Shown here in pieces: positions 33,861 through 45,614 of a stretch of 64,000 nucleotides of DNA. The DNA is from Eulemur rufifrons (taxonomy: Eukaryota > Chordata > Mammalia > Primates > Lemuridae). The stretch spans positions 44,676,001 to 44,740,000 of the forward strand of contig NC_090986.1 in assembly GCF_041146395.1 (NCBI RefSeq). Direction: 5' to 3'. The position numbers and the translations under genes are program-made. The number at the start of each line of letters is the position of its first letter. The stretch's first letter is position 1. Under the pieces are notes generated by a model, which was not told the DNA's origin, ran no database searches, and saw nothing but the letters and a program-made list of their open reading frames with translations.

Positions 33861-35785
33861 TAAATACAGCTCCTGAATTTATCTAAACCAAACATGTAGT
33901 GAAGAAACTCCCAGAATCCCCTGAGCATCCCTGTATGCAAGCCAGCCTGGGCATAAGCACTTTTTTTAGCTGGGAAGCTTGATTTTAATAATTCTTTCTT
34001 ATTAATTCTATGCAGTATGCTGAGTATATCACACAATTGAGTTTTAACCCTCATCATTTTAAGAATTTTGAATCGTAGGTAGTTTTTTCTATAAAAGTTA
34101 TTTTCTCTCTTGTATAAAATAGATATGTATTATATAGCTATTCTTATATGTAAATATAATATATAAGTGTATAAATGCAAATATAGTTATTTACATGTAC
34201 AGATAATAATGTATCCATGCATATGTGTTACTAGAGAAATATGTATCAGGTTGAATTTTTGGGGCAGCAAATATTTACTACACTGTATCTATGGTAACTC
34301 TTAAAATATATTTAAATAAATGGATTGGCTATAAGTTGACATAGCTTTGATTTGTAATTAGTAGGAACATCAGAGAAGTCCTATTAGCTAGCTACTTTTG
34401 TGAAGGAACCTAGAAACTTCTGTAAACTTATATAAGCAACCAATCAAGGTTGGCACCAGCTGCTCATAAGCTTGATCAGATAACAAAGCTAGGCTGCAGA
34501 TACCGTGAAGTTTCTTTTTCCATTTCTTTCATCTGAACTACTAAGGATGGGCACAGCAAGGAATAGGTCATTGGTACTATCTATGAAAGGTATAAAAGAA
34601 TTCCAGGCAGGCCCTTAGTGGCAGGGACTTCCCAGTAAGTAACCTGGGAAGTTTTGCAGCTGATTTTATCTTATTAAAATTATTATACCTTTTTTAGTGC
34701 TGCATTTACAAAAATTATGGCAGTTAAGTGAGCTCACTTTTCATCAGTGACCAAATCTGAACTTCCAAGCATGATTGATTTTTGTATTCTTAAACTCTAA
34801 GCTTCCACTTTCTCATCTATAGAGGGAAGTACTTAATCTCTACATTTTCTTCCACTCCTATTTATGAGTTTCCTCTTCATTAGTGTACATTTTGGAAGAA
34901 TCTTCCTTGTCCATGATATTGCTCATTTATGTCATGATAATTACTTTAAAAAAATATGGTCTTAGTTGTTGGTAAGTATGGATGGCTCTGATGTTTTGAG
35001 ATGTAGTGGAGGAACATGGTAACCACCCTATTTTCCTCGCAAGACACTAAAAAAGCCTCCAGTTTTCTTGGTGTTGGGTACATGGTTTTGTTTGGATAAT
35101 GGCAATTCTCAGTGTAGTTTCACTGGGGTTGGTGAAATTTAAAGCATCACTAACTTTGTAACGTTATCTTTTAGGTACAGAGTTTCACAGTTAACAAAGA
35201 CTGTTACATGATCTTGTACCATTTGTGTGGTGATTGGTTCTCTAGGAAGATTCACACTGAATTATTTCTTAATCTGGATGTCACACTTTGATGAAATAGA
35301 TTTGTTGATGGAAACTTGAAATCTATGAAACTATGTTTCATCCAGCCTTCTGTGCCATGCCATTGCGATTTAGACATCCATTAGAATTTATGTATTATGA
35401 TAGTATCACACAATTTGCATATTCACCAAGGAGCAAGAAATTATTGCTTTTCTTCCCTTTGATGCTGTGAGGTCAAATCTGACATGCATACTAAAGTTTG
35501 TACGATAATTATCTTTTGGAGATGCCATTACTACAGAGCATTCATTTTTCATAGGCATTTGTGTGGCTATTACATGTGTTCTCAGGATAATGAACCTGTA
35601 GTAGAACTTGAAGAAGAAAGAAGGGGAAAACTGAAGTGGGGACAGATGAATTCTTTAATAACTAAGAGATTTGTGGGAAGAAATTGTAGACAGGGAGACT
35701 TGTTTTGGGAAAAAAAAAAAACTAATGAAAACAATCTTTCATAATATTCAGTGGCATATAGTTCACAACCCAATTGTACAAATGT
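33861..35785. other. Unique sequence
   Basis: No gene. The segment 34400-34660 contains two TATA-like words ('cttatataagcaacc' and 'ggtataaaagaattcc' at about 34589) and could be an old LTR, but the ends are not identifiable. An octamer ATTTGCAT lies at 35413-35420. Confidence 0.35.
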
Positions 35786-35789
35786 GATT

Positions 35790-35962
35790 TGATATTCATA
35801 GCAATCTGTAATGCAGATGTTATTGTTGCCATTATATATTTGAGAAAGCAGATTCAGAGATATGGATTCACCAAAGATAAACGAATAAATGAAACCACGC
35901 CTCTGATTCTAAATCTAGTACTCTTTTCAACCAAACCCTTGTTAGGTTGCTCATATAGAAGT
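35790..35962 (-). repeat. MIR SINE, antisense
   Basis: 'tagcaatctgtaatgcagat', 'gttattgttgccattatata', 'tttgagaaagcagattcaga', 'aaccacgcctctgattct' and 'aaatctagtactcttttcaa' match the antisense MIR order ('caaccctatgaggtaggta', 'gaggaaactgaggctcag'). Confidence 0.55.
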
Positions 35963-36285
35963 CATGATTGACTCCAAGACAAAACTGGTGGAACATTAAA
36001 GAAAAATTCTAGAGTTTTCTAAAGCTTACAGTACACCTTTAACATATGATATTTTGTTGATTTAAAGCAGTCACAGACGCTCCTTTATTTTTTCCCAGGT
36101 TCTCATAAAATCATATAACATTTGACTTCTAGTTTTCAGGAAGGTATTTAAATCTCAACTGAAGTGGGTACCTATATATAATATTCTTCCAAGATTGTTA
36201 AATATGTGATTAGATATTCTTAGCAACATATGGTTTGACCAATCTAATGGTAAGAGTTCTTGCTTTCTTGAAGCAAGAAGGGTCT
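35963..36285. other. Unique AT-rich sequence
   Basis: Nothing recognised. Confidence 0.5.
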
Positions 36286-36289
36286 ATTT

Positions 36290-36530
36290 GTTCTCTGTTC
36301 CTATTTGAAAAGGCCAAATTAATTCTTCTACTGTATCATGATCCTCCAGATAAATACTTAAAGACAGACAAGATGCTGCTTCTGGCTCCACTGTATTCCA
36401 GACAAGACATACCCAAATATTTCCTCAGCCATAGTTTTCAGATTTTGCCTTTGGTTTCCTTCTAGTTTGCCTGTGTCTTTCTTAAAATACATCAGGCATG
36501 AGTTAAACAATGCAGAAGACAGTGAAAATT
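36290..36530 (+). repeat. L3/CR1-type LINE fragment
   Basis: Phrases in order are 'atgatcctccagataaatac', 'ttaaagacagacaagatgct', 'ccactgtattccagacaaga', 'catacccaaatatttcctca', 'gccatagttttcag', 'cctgtgtctttcttaaaata'. They follow the mammalian CR1-like (L3) text: 'caaatatttgaagacagc', 'caggctaaacatccccag', 'ttccttcaacc', 'gtccttcctaaaatg'. Ancient and noncoding. Confidence 0.45.
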
Positions 36531-37220
36531 CTTAGTGCCTTATTGGAGACTTCATTCTCTTGGGAACTTCTAAAATCCATGAGAGATATTTCTGTTTCGT
36601 TGTTAAATTAAAATACATAATGAGGTGGTCAGTTTATCCAAAGATTATTATTTTTAAATCATCAAGTGGTTCGACCTTTCATTGTTGCTTTTTCTACCAT
36701 TTAGGAAGGGATCTGTGGTTGCAACCAATAAATTTATTAAGTGCAATACTTTTAGTAAAATAAGACCTTCAACAGATGTCAGGATAATGAAATTTCCTCA
36801 TTCACACTTTATCTGTTTTCTGTACTGTTGAGGTTTGGGAATGAAAAGAAGAAAGGGGAATCTGGTTCTTTTATATTTTCTCTTTTACTTTCCAAGGTTT
36901 GGGGTTTCTATCAACCTGATAAAATCTTTCTGTAAACCAGTTGACTTCTGATGTAATTAGAAGAAGCTGAGAGCACATGGAAACTAATATATCTGCACAA
37001 GGATTGAACCATTTCATTTAAAAGAGATATGAAATTGTCCTTTTAAATGTAATTTTCTCTTTTGCTAGCATGAACACATCAGAAAAAGTTTTGTTTTTCC
37101 AAACACCTATGTCAATTTTCTGAAAACACTGATTTTATAACATTATCAAAATTGTTTAAAGGCATTTGGGAAATGTAAATTATCTAAGGAATTGAGTCCC
37201 ACATCTCTTAACTGGCATAG
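36531..37220. other. Unique AT-rich sequence
   Basis: Nothing recognised; no gene. Confidence 0.5.
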
Positions 37221-37221
37221 A

Positions 37222-37405
37222 ATATTCTCCAAATCTGGTTCTTTTATGGGCTTTGCCACTTACCAGCTCAGGAGATTTAGGCAAGATACTTAAACTCGCT
37301 TCACTTTCTTATCTGCCAGAAAGGACATACCTACCTCAGAGAGCTGTAAGGATTGTACAAAAAAGTAAAACATTTAGCAAAATGTCTGGTTCCTTGTCTT
37401 TAATA
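37222..37405 (+). repeat. MIR SINE, sense
   Basis: 'tttgccacttaccagctcag', 'gcaagatacttaaactcgct', 'tcactttcttatctgccaga', 'acatacctacctcagagagc', 'tgtaaggattgtacaaa' and 'caaaatgtctggttcc' give the MIR core and tail in order. It is well kept. Confidence 0.8.
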
Positions 37406-37675
37406 ATCCTTCTAAGAGAGGCCCTTGAGTTCAGGCAGACTGGGCAGTCTTGTCACTGTTTCTCCAACATACTGTTATTATTTCATCTCCACGTGGTGAT
37501 TCTATTGGTGCCTCCCACCAGGGCTTTTTTCTCACTCTGTTCCACATAGCTAGAGCCTATTCAGTTTTGGGGTCCATATACGATTATTCCATCCTTTAGT
37601 GATCTATTCTTCGTTGCACAGACATGACAAGTTTGCCAATAATCTTGTCACTGAGTTAAGTGCATTGTGTAGTCT
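37406..37675. other. Unassigned, possibly old L2
   Basis: A pyrimidine-rich plus strand ('ctccacgtggtgattc', 'tttctcactctgttcc') upstream of an L2 end suggests this is more of the same L2, but the match is too weak to state. Confidence 0.3.
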
Positions 37676-37679
37676 TGTT

Positions 37680-37800
37680 TAACTTCTGTCTTATGGGTAT
37701 GCATGTCTTGCTCTCCATGCAATTGAGAACTCATTCTTCTACTTTGTCCATTATACCACTGTGTAAATACTAGGACTTCAGTAATGGTTACTTAATTTAA
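37680..37800 (+). repeat. L2 LINE 3' end, sense
   Basis: 'tgcatgtcttgctctccatg', 'caattgagaactcattctt', 'ttataccactgtgtaaatac' and 'taggacttcagtaatgg' fit a diverged L2 terminal phrase order. Confidence 0.35.
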
Positions 37801-39145
37801 AGAGTTGTGCAATCAAGAGGTCAGTGTTTTAGCCCTCACATTTGTTATGTGACTTTAGGGGAAGATCTTAGCTGCAAGCTTCATAAATATCTTTGCAGAA
37901 ATAGCACATGGACTAAAAAATATCTTTAGAGAGGAGATACTAAGTAAGAACAAGAGAAAAATTAAAGGCAAATTTTGCTTAAATTTTATCTACTGATCCC
38001 TGTGTATATCAACCTTTGGGAAATCCTCCAAGGTAAAAAGAAAGATTGAAATCTTTCCAGCTTCTTAGGGAAAAAAAAGCATAAAATGAAGAAGATGATG
38101 TTGAGATATTCCCAAGGTGACATTTAGAACAGGCTGCAATTCTAGAAACAGTAGAAACACCATTTTGTTTTTCATTATCAGCTCTATTTGGCTGAGAGAA
38201 CTACAAATAAAATATTTGTTTTCATCTTTCTTCTTTGTATTGTTCCCCAGGGAAGTAAACATTGTAAAAATAGTTTCAAATTTAAAGCTATGAATAAATT
38301 TTAGGAATATTTCATATTTATGTAAGCTAATCAATTTCACTTGATTGTGCTTCGAACACTTTATGTTAGTACTTGGACATTATTATATTTGGAGGGATGA
38401 GAAGAAAGAAAAAATTCTAGTAAGGATCATTGATATTTGGAAATTTAACTGAGGACAATTAATAACTAATTAAATTTTAATAGAATATTAGTAAAAACTC
38501 AGTTTCCAATAAATTTGTTGGGCTATATTATCATTTTTTTTTTTTTTCTGTCTTAAGTGACTAGGCATAGATGTTCCGTAAGATGACATTATTTTCTATT
38601 TCATTCTTTGGCTAAGTGGCTTCTTTTCTCCTTATGTGCCAGAATAGCCTAGAAAATAATGGAAATAAAATTACTGCCATTTAATTAAAAAGATTTGGGG
38701 AAGATAATTGTTTATATTACATCGTTTTCCATTATATCAGATTAATAAGTCTATTTTTATAGACTTAAATATGTGAATAAGAATTAACTCACATTTCAAA
38801 TTTAGCATACAAAATCATCTCTCTTAGACATCTTTTCAGAGGAATCATTAATTTTATCAAGCATTTTGTGGGACTGTTTTGTTAGATATTTTATTATCTT
38901 CAACAGAAAATGAACATAAAATTGTAAATAAAATAAAGAAGTGGATTGTAGGATTTTCCCCTAATAAAATGTCCCAAATTATTTTTCATTTTAATACTTT
39001 CCCTTAATGATAATAGAGTTGAGCTCCATTTCTGGAAAAAAAATGAAATGAACAAAGTTCTTGTTTGATCAATGTTTTAATGCCAGTTAGGTGTTATCTG
39101 ATAAGACATTTCCTTGTGGCCATTTTCCCTTCCTTTTATTTTTCC
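37801..39145. other. Unique AT-rich sequence
   Basis: T-run at 38534-38549. Nothing else recognised. Confidence 0.5.
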
Positions 39146-39149
39146 AATA

Positions 39150-39245
39150 ATCAAAATCAAAAATAAATTATTGAATGCCTTGCATGTGCTTGGTACTCTG
39201 CAGTGGAAGGTGTGCCAAATATGCTGTAGGTATCACTTCAAGAAT
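39150..39245 (-). repeat. L2/MIR-type tail, antisense
   Basis: 'aaattattgaatgccttgca', 'tgtgcttggtactctgcagt' and 'ggtatcacttcaag' resemble the antisense tail ('tattgagcacctactatg', 'tgccaggcactgtgc'). Confidence 0.45.
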
Positions 39246-40780
39246 CTGTGTGAACTTAGAAAGTTAATATATATGTAGCCAGTCAACTCTGTAAGAAAAT
39301 GGAATAATAAAAACAGCACTATAGAGTTAAGAAGAGAGGGATCCATTACATTTATCCTGAGTTATAACAGTTAGCACTAGCTCTTCTCAAGAGAACTAAT
39401 AATCCTCACTAATTTTTGTTTTGAGGACATATTACCACTGCGCTACTGTGGACCATTTCATGTCATCTACAGTCATATGAAATAAGAAGTCACATACTTT
39501 ACTTAAATGTCAAGGCTAAATGGTAGGTAGATGGCTTTCATTTTTAAATAATTTTTGAAATATTGAATAGAACATTCAAATCCATGTTATAATTTATGCT
39601 TTCAGTGTGAAAAATGACAACACATTATACATGGTATTGTTGGGTGACAATATATTCAATATAAAGCAATTCTAGTAATTTTTCACTTTAAAATAATTTA
39701 TCAAATACTAAGAAGTGACTACTATAAGACATTAAATATGTGTATACCCCCACACATAAGGCAGTGGCACATGCAATGATATCTCATCTAGTTTTTTAAT
39801 TGATGCTATCTTATATCTAGTTATCTAACTCTTTGATAGTTGGTCCACCAATTTGAATTGTCTTAGTATAAGATAAGTTTTGCTTTAAAGCCCAATTATT
39901 TGAAATATAAATAAATAAAAATATTATTGAGGAATTTTAAAGAAAGTAGGCTGAAGTTTGACCTTTCTGTGATTTTTTAAATTTAAAACAATTCCACATT
40001 CTAAGGTGTGTAACTTTTCTTTCACTATGCTATATTAATAATTAGTTTTGAAATGTCAATAAAATTGTGGGCATATTTTTTAAAGAAAAATTCTTGTTAA
40101 AGGAAAATATTCTTGAAATGTAATTTGTTTTTTGCTTTCCAGTGAATTCTTTCATTGATTGATAAAGAGCGAAGTATTTGGAATTCATTTTACTTGACAT
40201 AGGTAGTAAAAAAAAGCTTGAAGAAGATATGCCAGATGTGTGATTTGGCTGTCTTCATCAGTCTTGGGAAAATAGGGCGAGCAAAGGATAAATCCAATAG
40301 ATGTTGAATTACTTTTGCGTGTGGGATTCTAGTTAATGAGACAATGTCTGGATGCAATTATTCAGAAAGTTCTTGACCTTTTATTTGTACAAGTTGATAT
40401 AATTATGATTTCATGTGGACTGGTTTTGAAATTCTTAAACCAATTTCAGTCCTATGTTTATATTGTGTCTTTGACTTAAGAAATCCTGGAAATGTTTTCT
40501 ACATTTAACTTTTCACTGTCTTTAAAAGCTCATATGATTAGCTTCAAGGTGTTTTAGTTTAAATTCTCATTTCAAATAATTTTTAGTGCTTGGTTACAAA
40601 GAGAAGTTCTAACAGTATTATGTGATTCTCAATTCAAATGCCTTCTCATTTTTCTATGTGTACTTAATGAAAAAAATAGCAAAAATAAATACATGCATAC
40701 TAGTTCTTACTGGCCAGGTAACCAAACTTAGCAGTCAAGTGACAATTTCAAACGCCATTCCAGGCTCATCTTGGTCTACT
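39246..40780. other. Unique AT-rich sequence
   Basis: No gene or recognised repeat. Confidence 0.5.
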
Positions 40781-40783
40781 CCT

Positions 40784-41112
40784 AGAGCTGTTCTGTCCAA
40801 TAAAGTAGCCATTACCCACATGTGGCTCTTGAGCCCTTGAAAGGTAGGTATTCCAAATTGAGAGAATCTGCAAATGTGAGGTACATGCCAGCTTTAGATA
40901 AAATAGTAGAAAAAGGGAATGTAAACTAGCTCCACCATTTTATATGGATTTCATGTTGAAAGATCATATCTTGAATATATTGAGTTAAGTAAAATATATT
41001 GGTAAGTTAATTTCACCTCTTTAATTTCAATTTTTAAAAGATAGTTACTAAAATATTTAAAATTTTATATTGGGTTTTCATTATACTTCTATCAAATGAT
41101 GCTATGCTAGAT
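40784..41112. mobile_element. hAT-Charlie MITE ('tgtccaata' type), near full length
   Basis: It begins 'ctgttctgtccaataaagta', then 'cacatgtggctcttgagccc', 'ttgaaaggtaggta', 'aattgagagaatctgcaaat', 'catgttgaaagatcatat', 'gagttaagtaaaatatattg', 'gttaatttcacct', and ends 'attatacttctatcaaatg'. These words match a common mammalian hAT MITE family with 'gctgtccaatagaa' ends; I am unsure of its MER number, and orientation relative to the Repbase consensus is not fixed. The terminal repeats are decayed and I could not confirm an 8-bp duplication. Confidence 0.7.
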
Positions 41113-41264
41113 ACATATTCATCTTCCTTAAGCACTGTTAGTGCCTCAAGCCGTGATTCCATTTCATCTTTTAATCGACCAATTTCTTGTAATAGAATAA
41201 TGGTTGTTTCACCCTTCTTTCCATGTCCAATGTAGTCTACAACTTCTTGTATGCTGACTTCCAC
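41112..41264 (-). pseudogene. Possible degraded coding relic, unidentified
   Basis: On the minus strand about 50 codons read as a polar, helix-forming, coiled-coil-like peptide ('QEIGRLKDEMESRLE', then 'LTVLKEDEYVS') starting at a GTG, unlike the hydrophobic or lysine/asparagine-run translations usual in this AT-rich DNA. Upstream on the same strand, neighbouring frames give 'IIEEVKDKFLWKSAYKKL' and 'MVKKLSKAGGKKQRKR', which could be the same product split by frameshifts. Downstream it runs into the hAT MITE at 40784-41112, as if interrupted by that insertion. I do not recognise the protein and there is no full-length frame. It could equally be chance. Confidence 0.2.
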
Positions 41265-42355
41265 AAAAATTTATCCTTAACTTCCTCTATTATCCTTTAA
41301 AGTAGCCAGCAACCATTTAGTTGCCAGATTGTCTCAGTCCCTTAACCTCTTTTCCTTTGTTTTTTTCCTCCAGCTTTTGACAGTTTTTTCACCATTTTTA
41401 TTTTCATCTTACTGCTTTCTGGCCTATCATTCTGACCTCCTTTCCCCCTGAATTTTATTTCTCAACTAATATTGTTAATATATCTTTTTCACTATAGAAC
41501 TGTTTATAGCCCTATAAGAGACTGTTAAAATTGGAGGCAGTGTGGGACAAAACTCTCTTCTCTCCTCACTCACCCTTACCCTACACGCCTCATTTTGCAT
41601 GTGTCTCTCAGGCTTGAGATTTGCTTCTCCCTGTTGGTGGAGTAGAACAGAGCGCCTCATTTGACAATCACTTCCTTGGTGAACTACTCTTACCAATGAA
41701 AACATATCAAATCCTGCAAGTATACTAGAGTGATCAAGAGCCATTCTTTCTCAAAATATCAGGGAACTCATGACTTGAATTATTCCCTTTGTGCAGATGA
41801 CTTCCAAATATATGTTCCCTTTTCTTCTGAGCAGTACTAGTAATTGCCTTGTTGCTTGATGAAAATCACATATAAATTCCGCTGCTACTAAAATATATTC
41901 AAAATAGATATTATCTTTACTTTCATCCTGACTCATCCTTCTGTTTCCAATGGGATCATTTTTCTTTTAGCTAACCAGGCTCTGATATTTTCAGCCATTA
42001 TTAATAAAGAGACTTTGTTCACTTAAACTCTGCATTTTATTAAGCATTGTTGATTATGACTTCATAATCTCCCAACTTGATCATTCCTATTGCCTCCAGC
42101 CTATAACATTGCTAACATAGTTTGGAATAAGGTAGACTTCAGGACAAATGGATCTTCTAAATGGAGGCCTTTCCCACTGTCTTTCCGTTTAGATTTGAAG
42201 CCTAACTAACAATGACAAAAGAAATGAACAAAAAAAAAAAAAAAAATGCCAAACCTTCAGTAGTTACAGACTGATTATAAGATAAAAATCAATCTGATTT
42301 TTAAAAATTTAAGCCTTTTTATGAATTGTTTCCAGTTTACATCTAGGTTTGTCTC
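41265..42355. other. Unclassified sequence
   Basis: The first part (to about 41440) may extend the relic just described. An A-run at 42230-42247 follows 'gaaatgaac', but no retroposon body is recognised before it. No gene. Confidence 0.35.
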
Positions 42356-42359
42356 TTAC

Positions 42360-42820
42360 TTCTCCACTTTAAATGATGCCTTCACTCACCTAAATTACTT
42401 GTTTTTCATAAATATTCTGCATCCAATGACTTTAGTGTTTTTGCTGTTGCTTGTCCCTATGCAAGGAGTACATCTTCTCTGCCTAATCCTCTCTTCCTCT
42501 ACCCCAGCTCTCTAATTCCAAGTTCCACTAATGTTGCAGAGCTCTCTCAAAGGCCACATCCTCCAAATACACTGTGATGGTTTCCCACAACACCTAGTTT
42601 TCTTCTCTCAATTTCCATAGCTTTTTCCCTTCAATTTTTAAAATGTCATTTATCACATTGTATATGGTGTTATAGTTTTCCATAAACATGTTTTATATTT
42701 TGTTTGTTCTCCTGAGAAAACAGGATCCATGCCTGATTCCTTCGTGTACTGCACAGCTGAGCTCATAGTATTTAATGTATAATGTATTATAAAAGTTAAG
42801 TAACTATTTATTAAATGGAT
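42360..42820 (+). repeat. L2 LINE 3' region, sense
   Basis: The order is 'ttttgctgttgcttgtccct', 'aatcctctcttcctctaccc', 'ctctcaaaggccacatcctc', 'cacaacacctagttttcttc', 'atttatcacattgtatatgg', 'tcctgagaaaacaggatcc', 'atgcctgattccttcgtgta', 'ctcatagtatttaatgtata', 'aactatttattaaatggatt'. It spans most of the L2 3' region. Noncoding. Confidence 0.6.
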
Positions 42821-43185
42821 TAATGTACTCATGTACATCAGATCTATTAAGAAAACATACTGTTACTTCTCTATTCTTATTGTTATGATTATTTATTGTG
42901 TGTATACTTCTAGGCTAACTATTGGAAAAGAGGGTAAGCATTCGTATTAATTTGACTCCCTTTCTCTTACGAAAAACAAAACAAAACAACCCCCCCCAAA
43001 CTAGCTGTATACTTTGAATATGTTAGAATGCTCTTACTGCTTCACTTCTGTTATCTAACCCTCTCAAATGTATTAGGTACTGTTCTACTTGTCTTTCTGG
43101 AATCATATGGTTCCATATTTGTTTTTTAAATTTGTATTCCTCATTATGATATTTATTATTTTTTTTTCTTAAACTGTTCCTTGGC
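42821..43185. other. Unique sequence with (AAAAC)n-C8 tract
   Basis: The tract 42973-42999 is 'aaaacaaaacaaaacaa' followed by eight C and 'aaac'. A nearly identical tract ends the Alu at 53290. No repeat body is recognised beside this one. Confidence 0.45.
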
Positions 43186-43187
43186 TT

Positions 43188-43332
43188 TTTCACAGGCCTT
43201 CTGGTTTCATTAGTAAAATTTCCCCTGTGTCCAGGGCTTTTGTCATTATACTTTTGTACTTCAGTGGTATTACAATACAGCTGCTGTACACTTAATAAGT
43301 AGGCAATAAATTTTTGAATGCATCTAACGTAT
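43188..43332 (+). repeat. L2 LINE 3' end, sense
   Basis: 'ccctgtgtccagggcttttg', 'tcattatacttttgtac', 'gctgctgtacacttaataag' and 'taggcaataaatttttgaat' suit the L2 terminus ('gggcagggactttgtc', 'tagtaggcgctcaataaat'). Confidence 0.5.
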
Positions 43333-44470
43333 GATTGGACATCATGGTCGTCTGTTCTCCTAAGATAAGTCGTGAAAGCCTACACAATACTTGTTTTCTT
43401 CTTGTGAAATTTACTTTCAATAATTATTATTCTTTGGCCACTGTAAATAGCCACAGTTATTTTCATAGGCTCTGGTTCTTCAATACTCTTTACTATTGCT
43501 TGGGGTTGGCATCTAGAAAATACATACATACCTCTACCACTCTGCTGACATTTTCCATACCTTGTTGACCTAGCTCAGTGCTTTCTGTTGGCCAGTGCCT
43601 TAAAGATAGATTTTTAAAGCATTTCATATTACCTTTTAATAAAAAGTGAGATGTGAAATAGCCAGCAATCACTTGCAGCTGCCAAAAATGGCATGCAAGG
43701 TGTCTTGACATTACTGACAACCACAATCTTGCTCAAACCCTTGTCATTACCTAAAACAAATTTTTATTCTGTTGTGTTATAAAAAATAGATTGGTTGTAT
43801 TATAACACAAACAGGTAAAATTTTGAAATGAATTACCTCATGGGAAGTAAAAATACTTGAACTCTTTTCCTCAGAGTCTGAATTACTTCTAGAACACGGA
43901 AACTATTTGGTGAAGAGCATTAACCCATCTAAGCAATGCCTTTAACAGCTAGGGAGGAATATATAGATTCAAATGTGTTTTATTTTAAAAACAAGTTTTA
44001 ATGGGTGTGCTTTGGTTTGGCTTATAGGAAAGAATTTTTATGGACTGAAATTATGTATAAAATATTCATTTTATGAGAATAATATGAATTATTTATGATG
44101 ACAAATGAACCATTTTATAAAATGCTGCTATCATTAATAAAATGCCTCCCTATGATGTAAAACTGCAAAGTGACTATCTTACTTCTAGGAAGTAACCAAC
44201 ACACTGGGACAATCTGATTGACTATTTGGTAATATTTTTATAGTTAAGGAGCCCTTCCTCCCTAGTGCTGTTTAAATCATTGTGTGGTGGAAAAGTACTT
44301 TCAATAACTCTTAATATATATTAGTGCAGTGTTGAAATTATCAAAGTGGGTCCAAAGAATAAATATATCAAATTGTGGTAATAATTTAAAATTAAAATAA
44401 AACATGAGCACATGATATATTGTTTTTCACTTACTATTTATGAATGTCATTTTTTAAAGGACCTTTCTCT
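43333..44470. other. Unique AT-rich sequence
   Basis: Nothing recognised; no gene. Confidence 0.5.
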
Positions 44471-44474
44471 ATGG

Positions 44475-45130
44475 TTAGGATTTGTTTTGAAAGCGAAATT
44501 GGGGAAAGGTGTGCTGGATAGAGAAAATGATATGAGTAAGTGTATAGAGGGGGGAAAGATCATTAGGGAATTAATGACAGAAGATGTTAGAATGGGAGCT
44601 TGGAATCAGATCATAAAGAAATTATCATGTCAGGCTAAGGGGTTTGGAAATATCCTATAAGGGAGTGATTGGCAAACTGTTTCTACAGAGGGCCAGGTAG
44701 TAAATATTATAGGCTTTGAAAGCCATATGGTCTCTGTAGCAACTATTCAACTTTGCCATTCTAGTGTGAAAGCAGCATTGACAATACATAAACAAATGAG
44801 TGTGGCAGTGTTCCAATGAAATTGTATTTACAAAAGCAGGTAGGCAAGATTTGGCCTACAGACTATAATTTGCTGACCTCTGCTCTAGGGAATAGGGAGC
44901 CAATTGATGATTTTTAGGAAAAGAGGAGAGGTAATGAGACTAAAGGCTGATCTAAGAAAGTGGAAAAGATAATAAAGGAAGGGATAGGTTGGATAGAACC
45001 TTTGAAGTAGAGCTGATAGATGTCATGAAAAATCCAAAGTAAAAGAAAAGAAGTGGTCTTTCATATTCTTGAGCCTAGATGGAGCTATAGCTAGTGACAG
45101 AATTAAGATTCCCCCAAGTCATGGCAAGTT
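44475..45130 (-). repeat. L2 LINE, antisense, split by a hAT MITE
   Basis: Purine-rich antisense L2 text runs on both sides of the insertion at 44663-44882. Left: 'gaatgggagcttggaatcag', 'gtcaggctaaggggtttgg'. Right: 'gggaatagggagccaattga', 'tgatttttaggaaaagagga', 'gatagatgtcatgaaaaatc'. The phrase 'gggagccaattgatgatttt' matches 'gggagccattgaaggatttt' of antisense L2, so the flanks are one element interrupted. Confidence 0.65.
44655..44890 (+). mobile_element. hAT-Charlie MITE nested in L2, with imperfect TSD
   Basis: A 220-bp MITE occupies 44663-44882. Ends: 'gagtgattggcaaactg' and 'taatttgctgacctctg', inverted relative to each other. The body has 'cagagggccaggtagtaaat', 'tataggctttgaaagccata', 'tggtctctgtagcaactat', 'gtgttccaatgaaattgtat' and 'caagatttggcctacag', a very common family I recognise by text but will not number. 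Flanking 8-mers 'ctataagg' (44655-44662) and 'ctctaggg' (44883-44890) agree at 6 of 8 positions, as expected for an aged hAT duplication. Strand is nominal because the consensus orientation was not checked. Confidence 0.85.
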
Positions 45131-45610
45131 GGAATGATAGACCAAATATAAGTAACATAAATTTCATAAAGGTGAATGTAAGATCCTTTTTGAAACAGAG
45201 TCCAAAATGGTGCATTTAGCAATATTATGTGTGAAAATTATTTGGAGATTTCAGTTGGCTATTTTGAGGCTCAATTATGAGTTTACAGTGTGAGGAGACA
45301 GCACGATAAAGGAAAAGAGTACTGACATGATCTCGGAAGAACCCTTGTGACTAAAAGGGCTAGAATTAATTGTTCCATTTGATCCTTACAATAACTTCTG
45401 AAGAATGTATGACACGACTTTTTCTTTTTATAGAGAAGAAGTCTTAGGGAATTCAGGTCTAAGTTTCTTTAACAAAGATATCCAGTTGGCTTGAGCATCT
45501 ATTCTCAAAACTTCACAATATTTTAACCTCAAGCAATTCTGACACCAGAGTCTAATCTGTTCTTTGAGTGTTACTGTTACCACTGTCGAAATTAGGTAAA
45601 ACGGGTATTC
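45131..45610. other. Unassigned, weak MIR-like words
   Basis: 'gatccttacaataacttctg' near 45380 and 'tagagaagaagtcttaggga' near 45433 hint at an antisense MIR, too weak to call. No gene. Confidence 0.35.
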
Positions 45611-45614
45611 CGTA

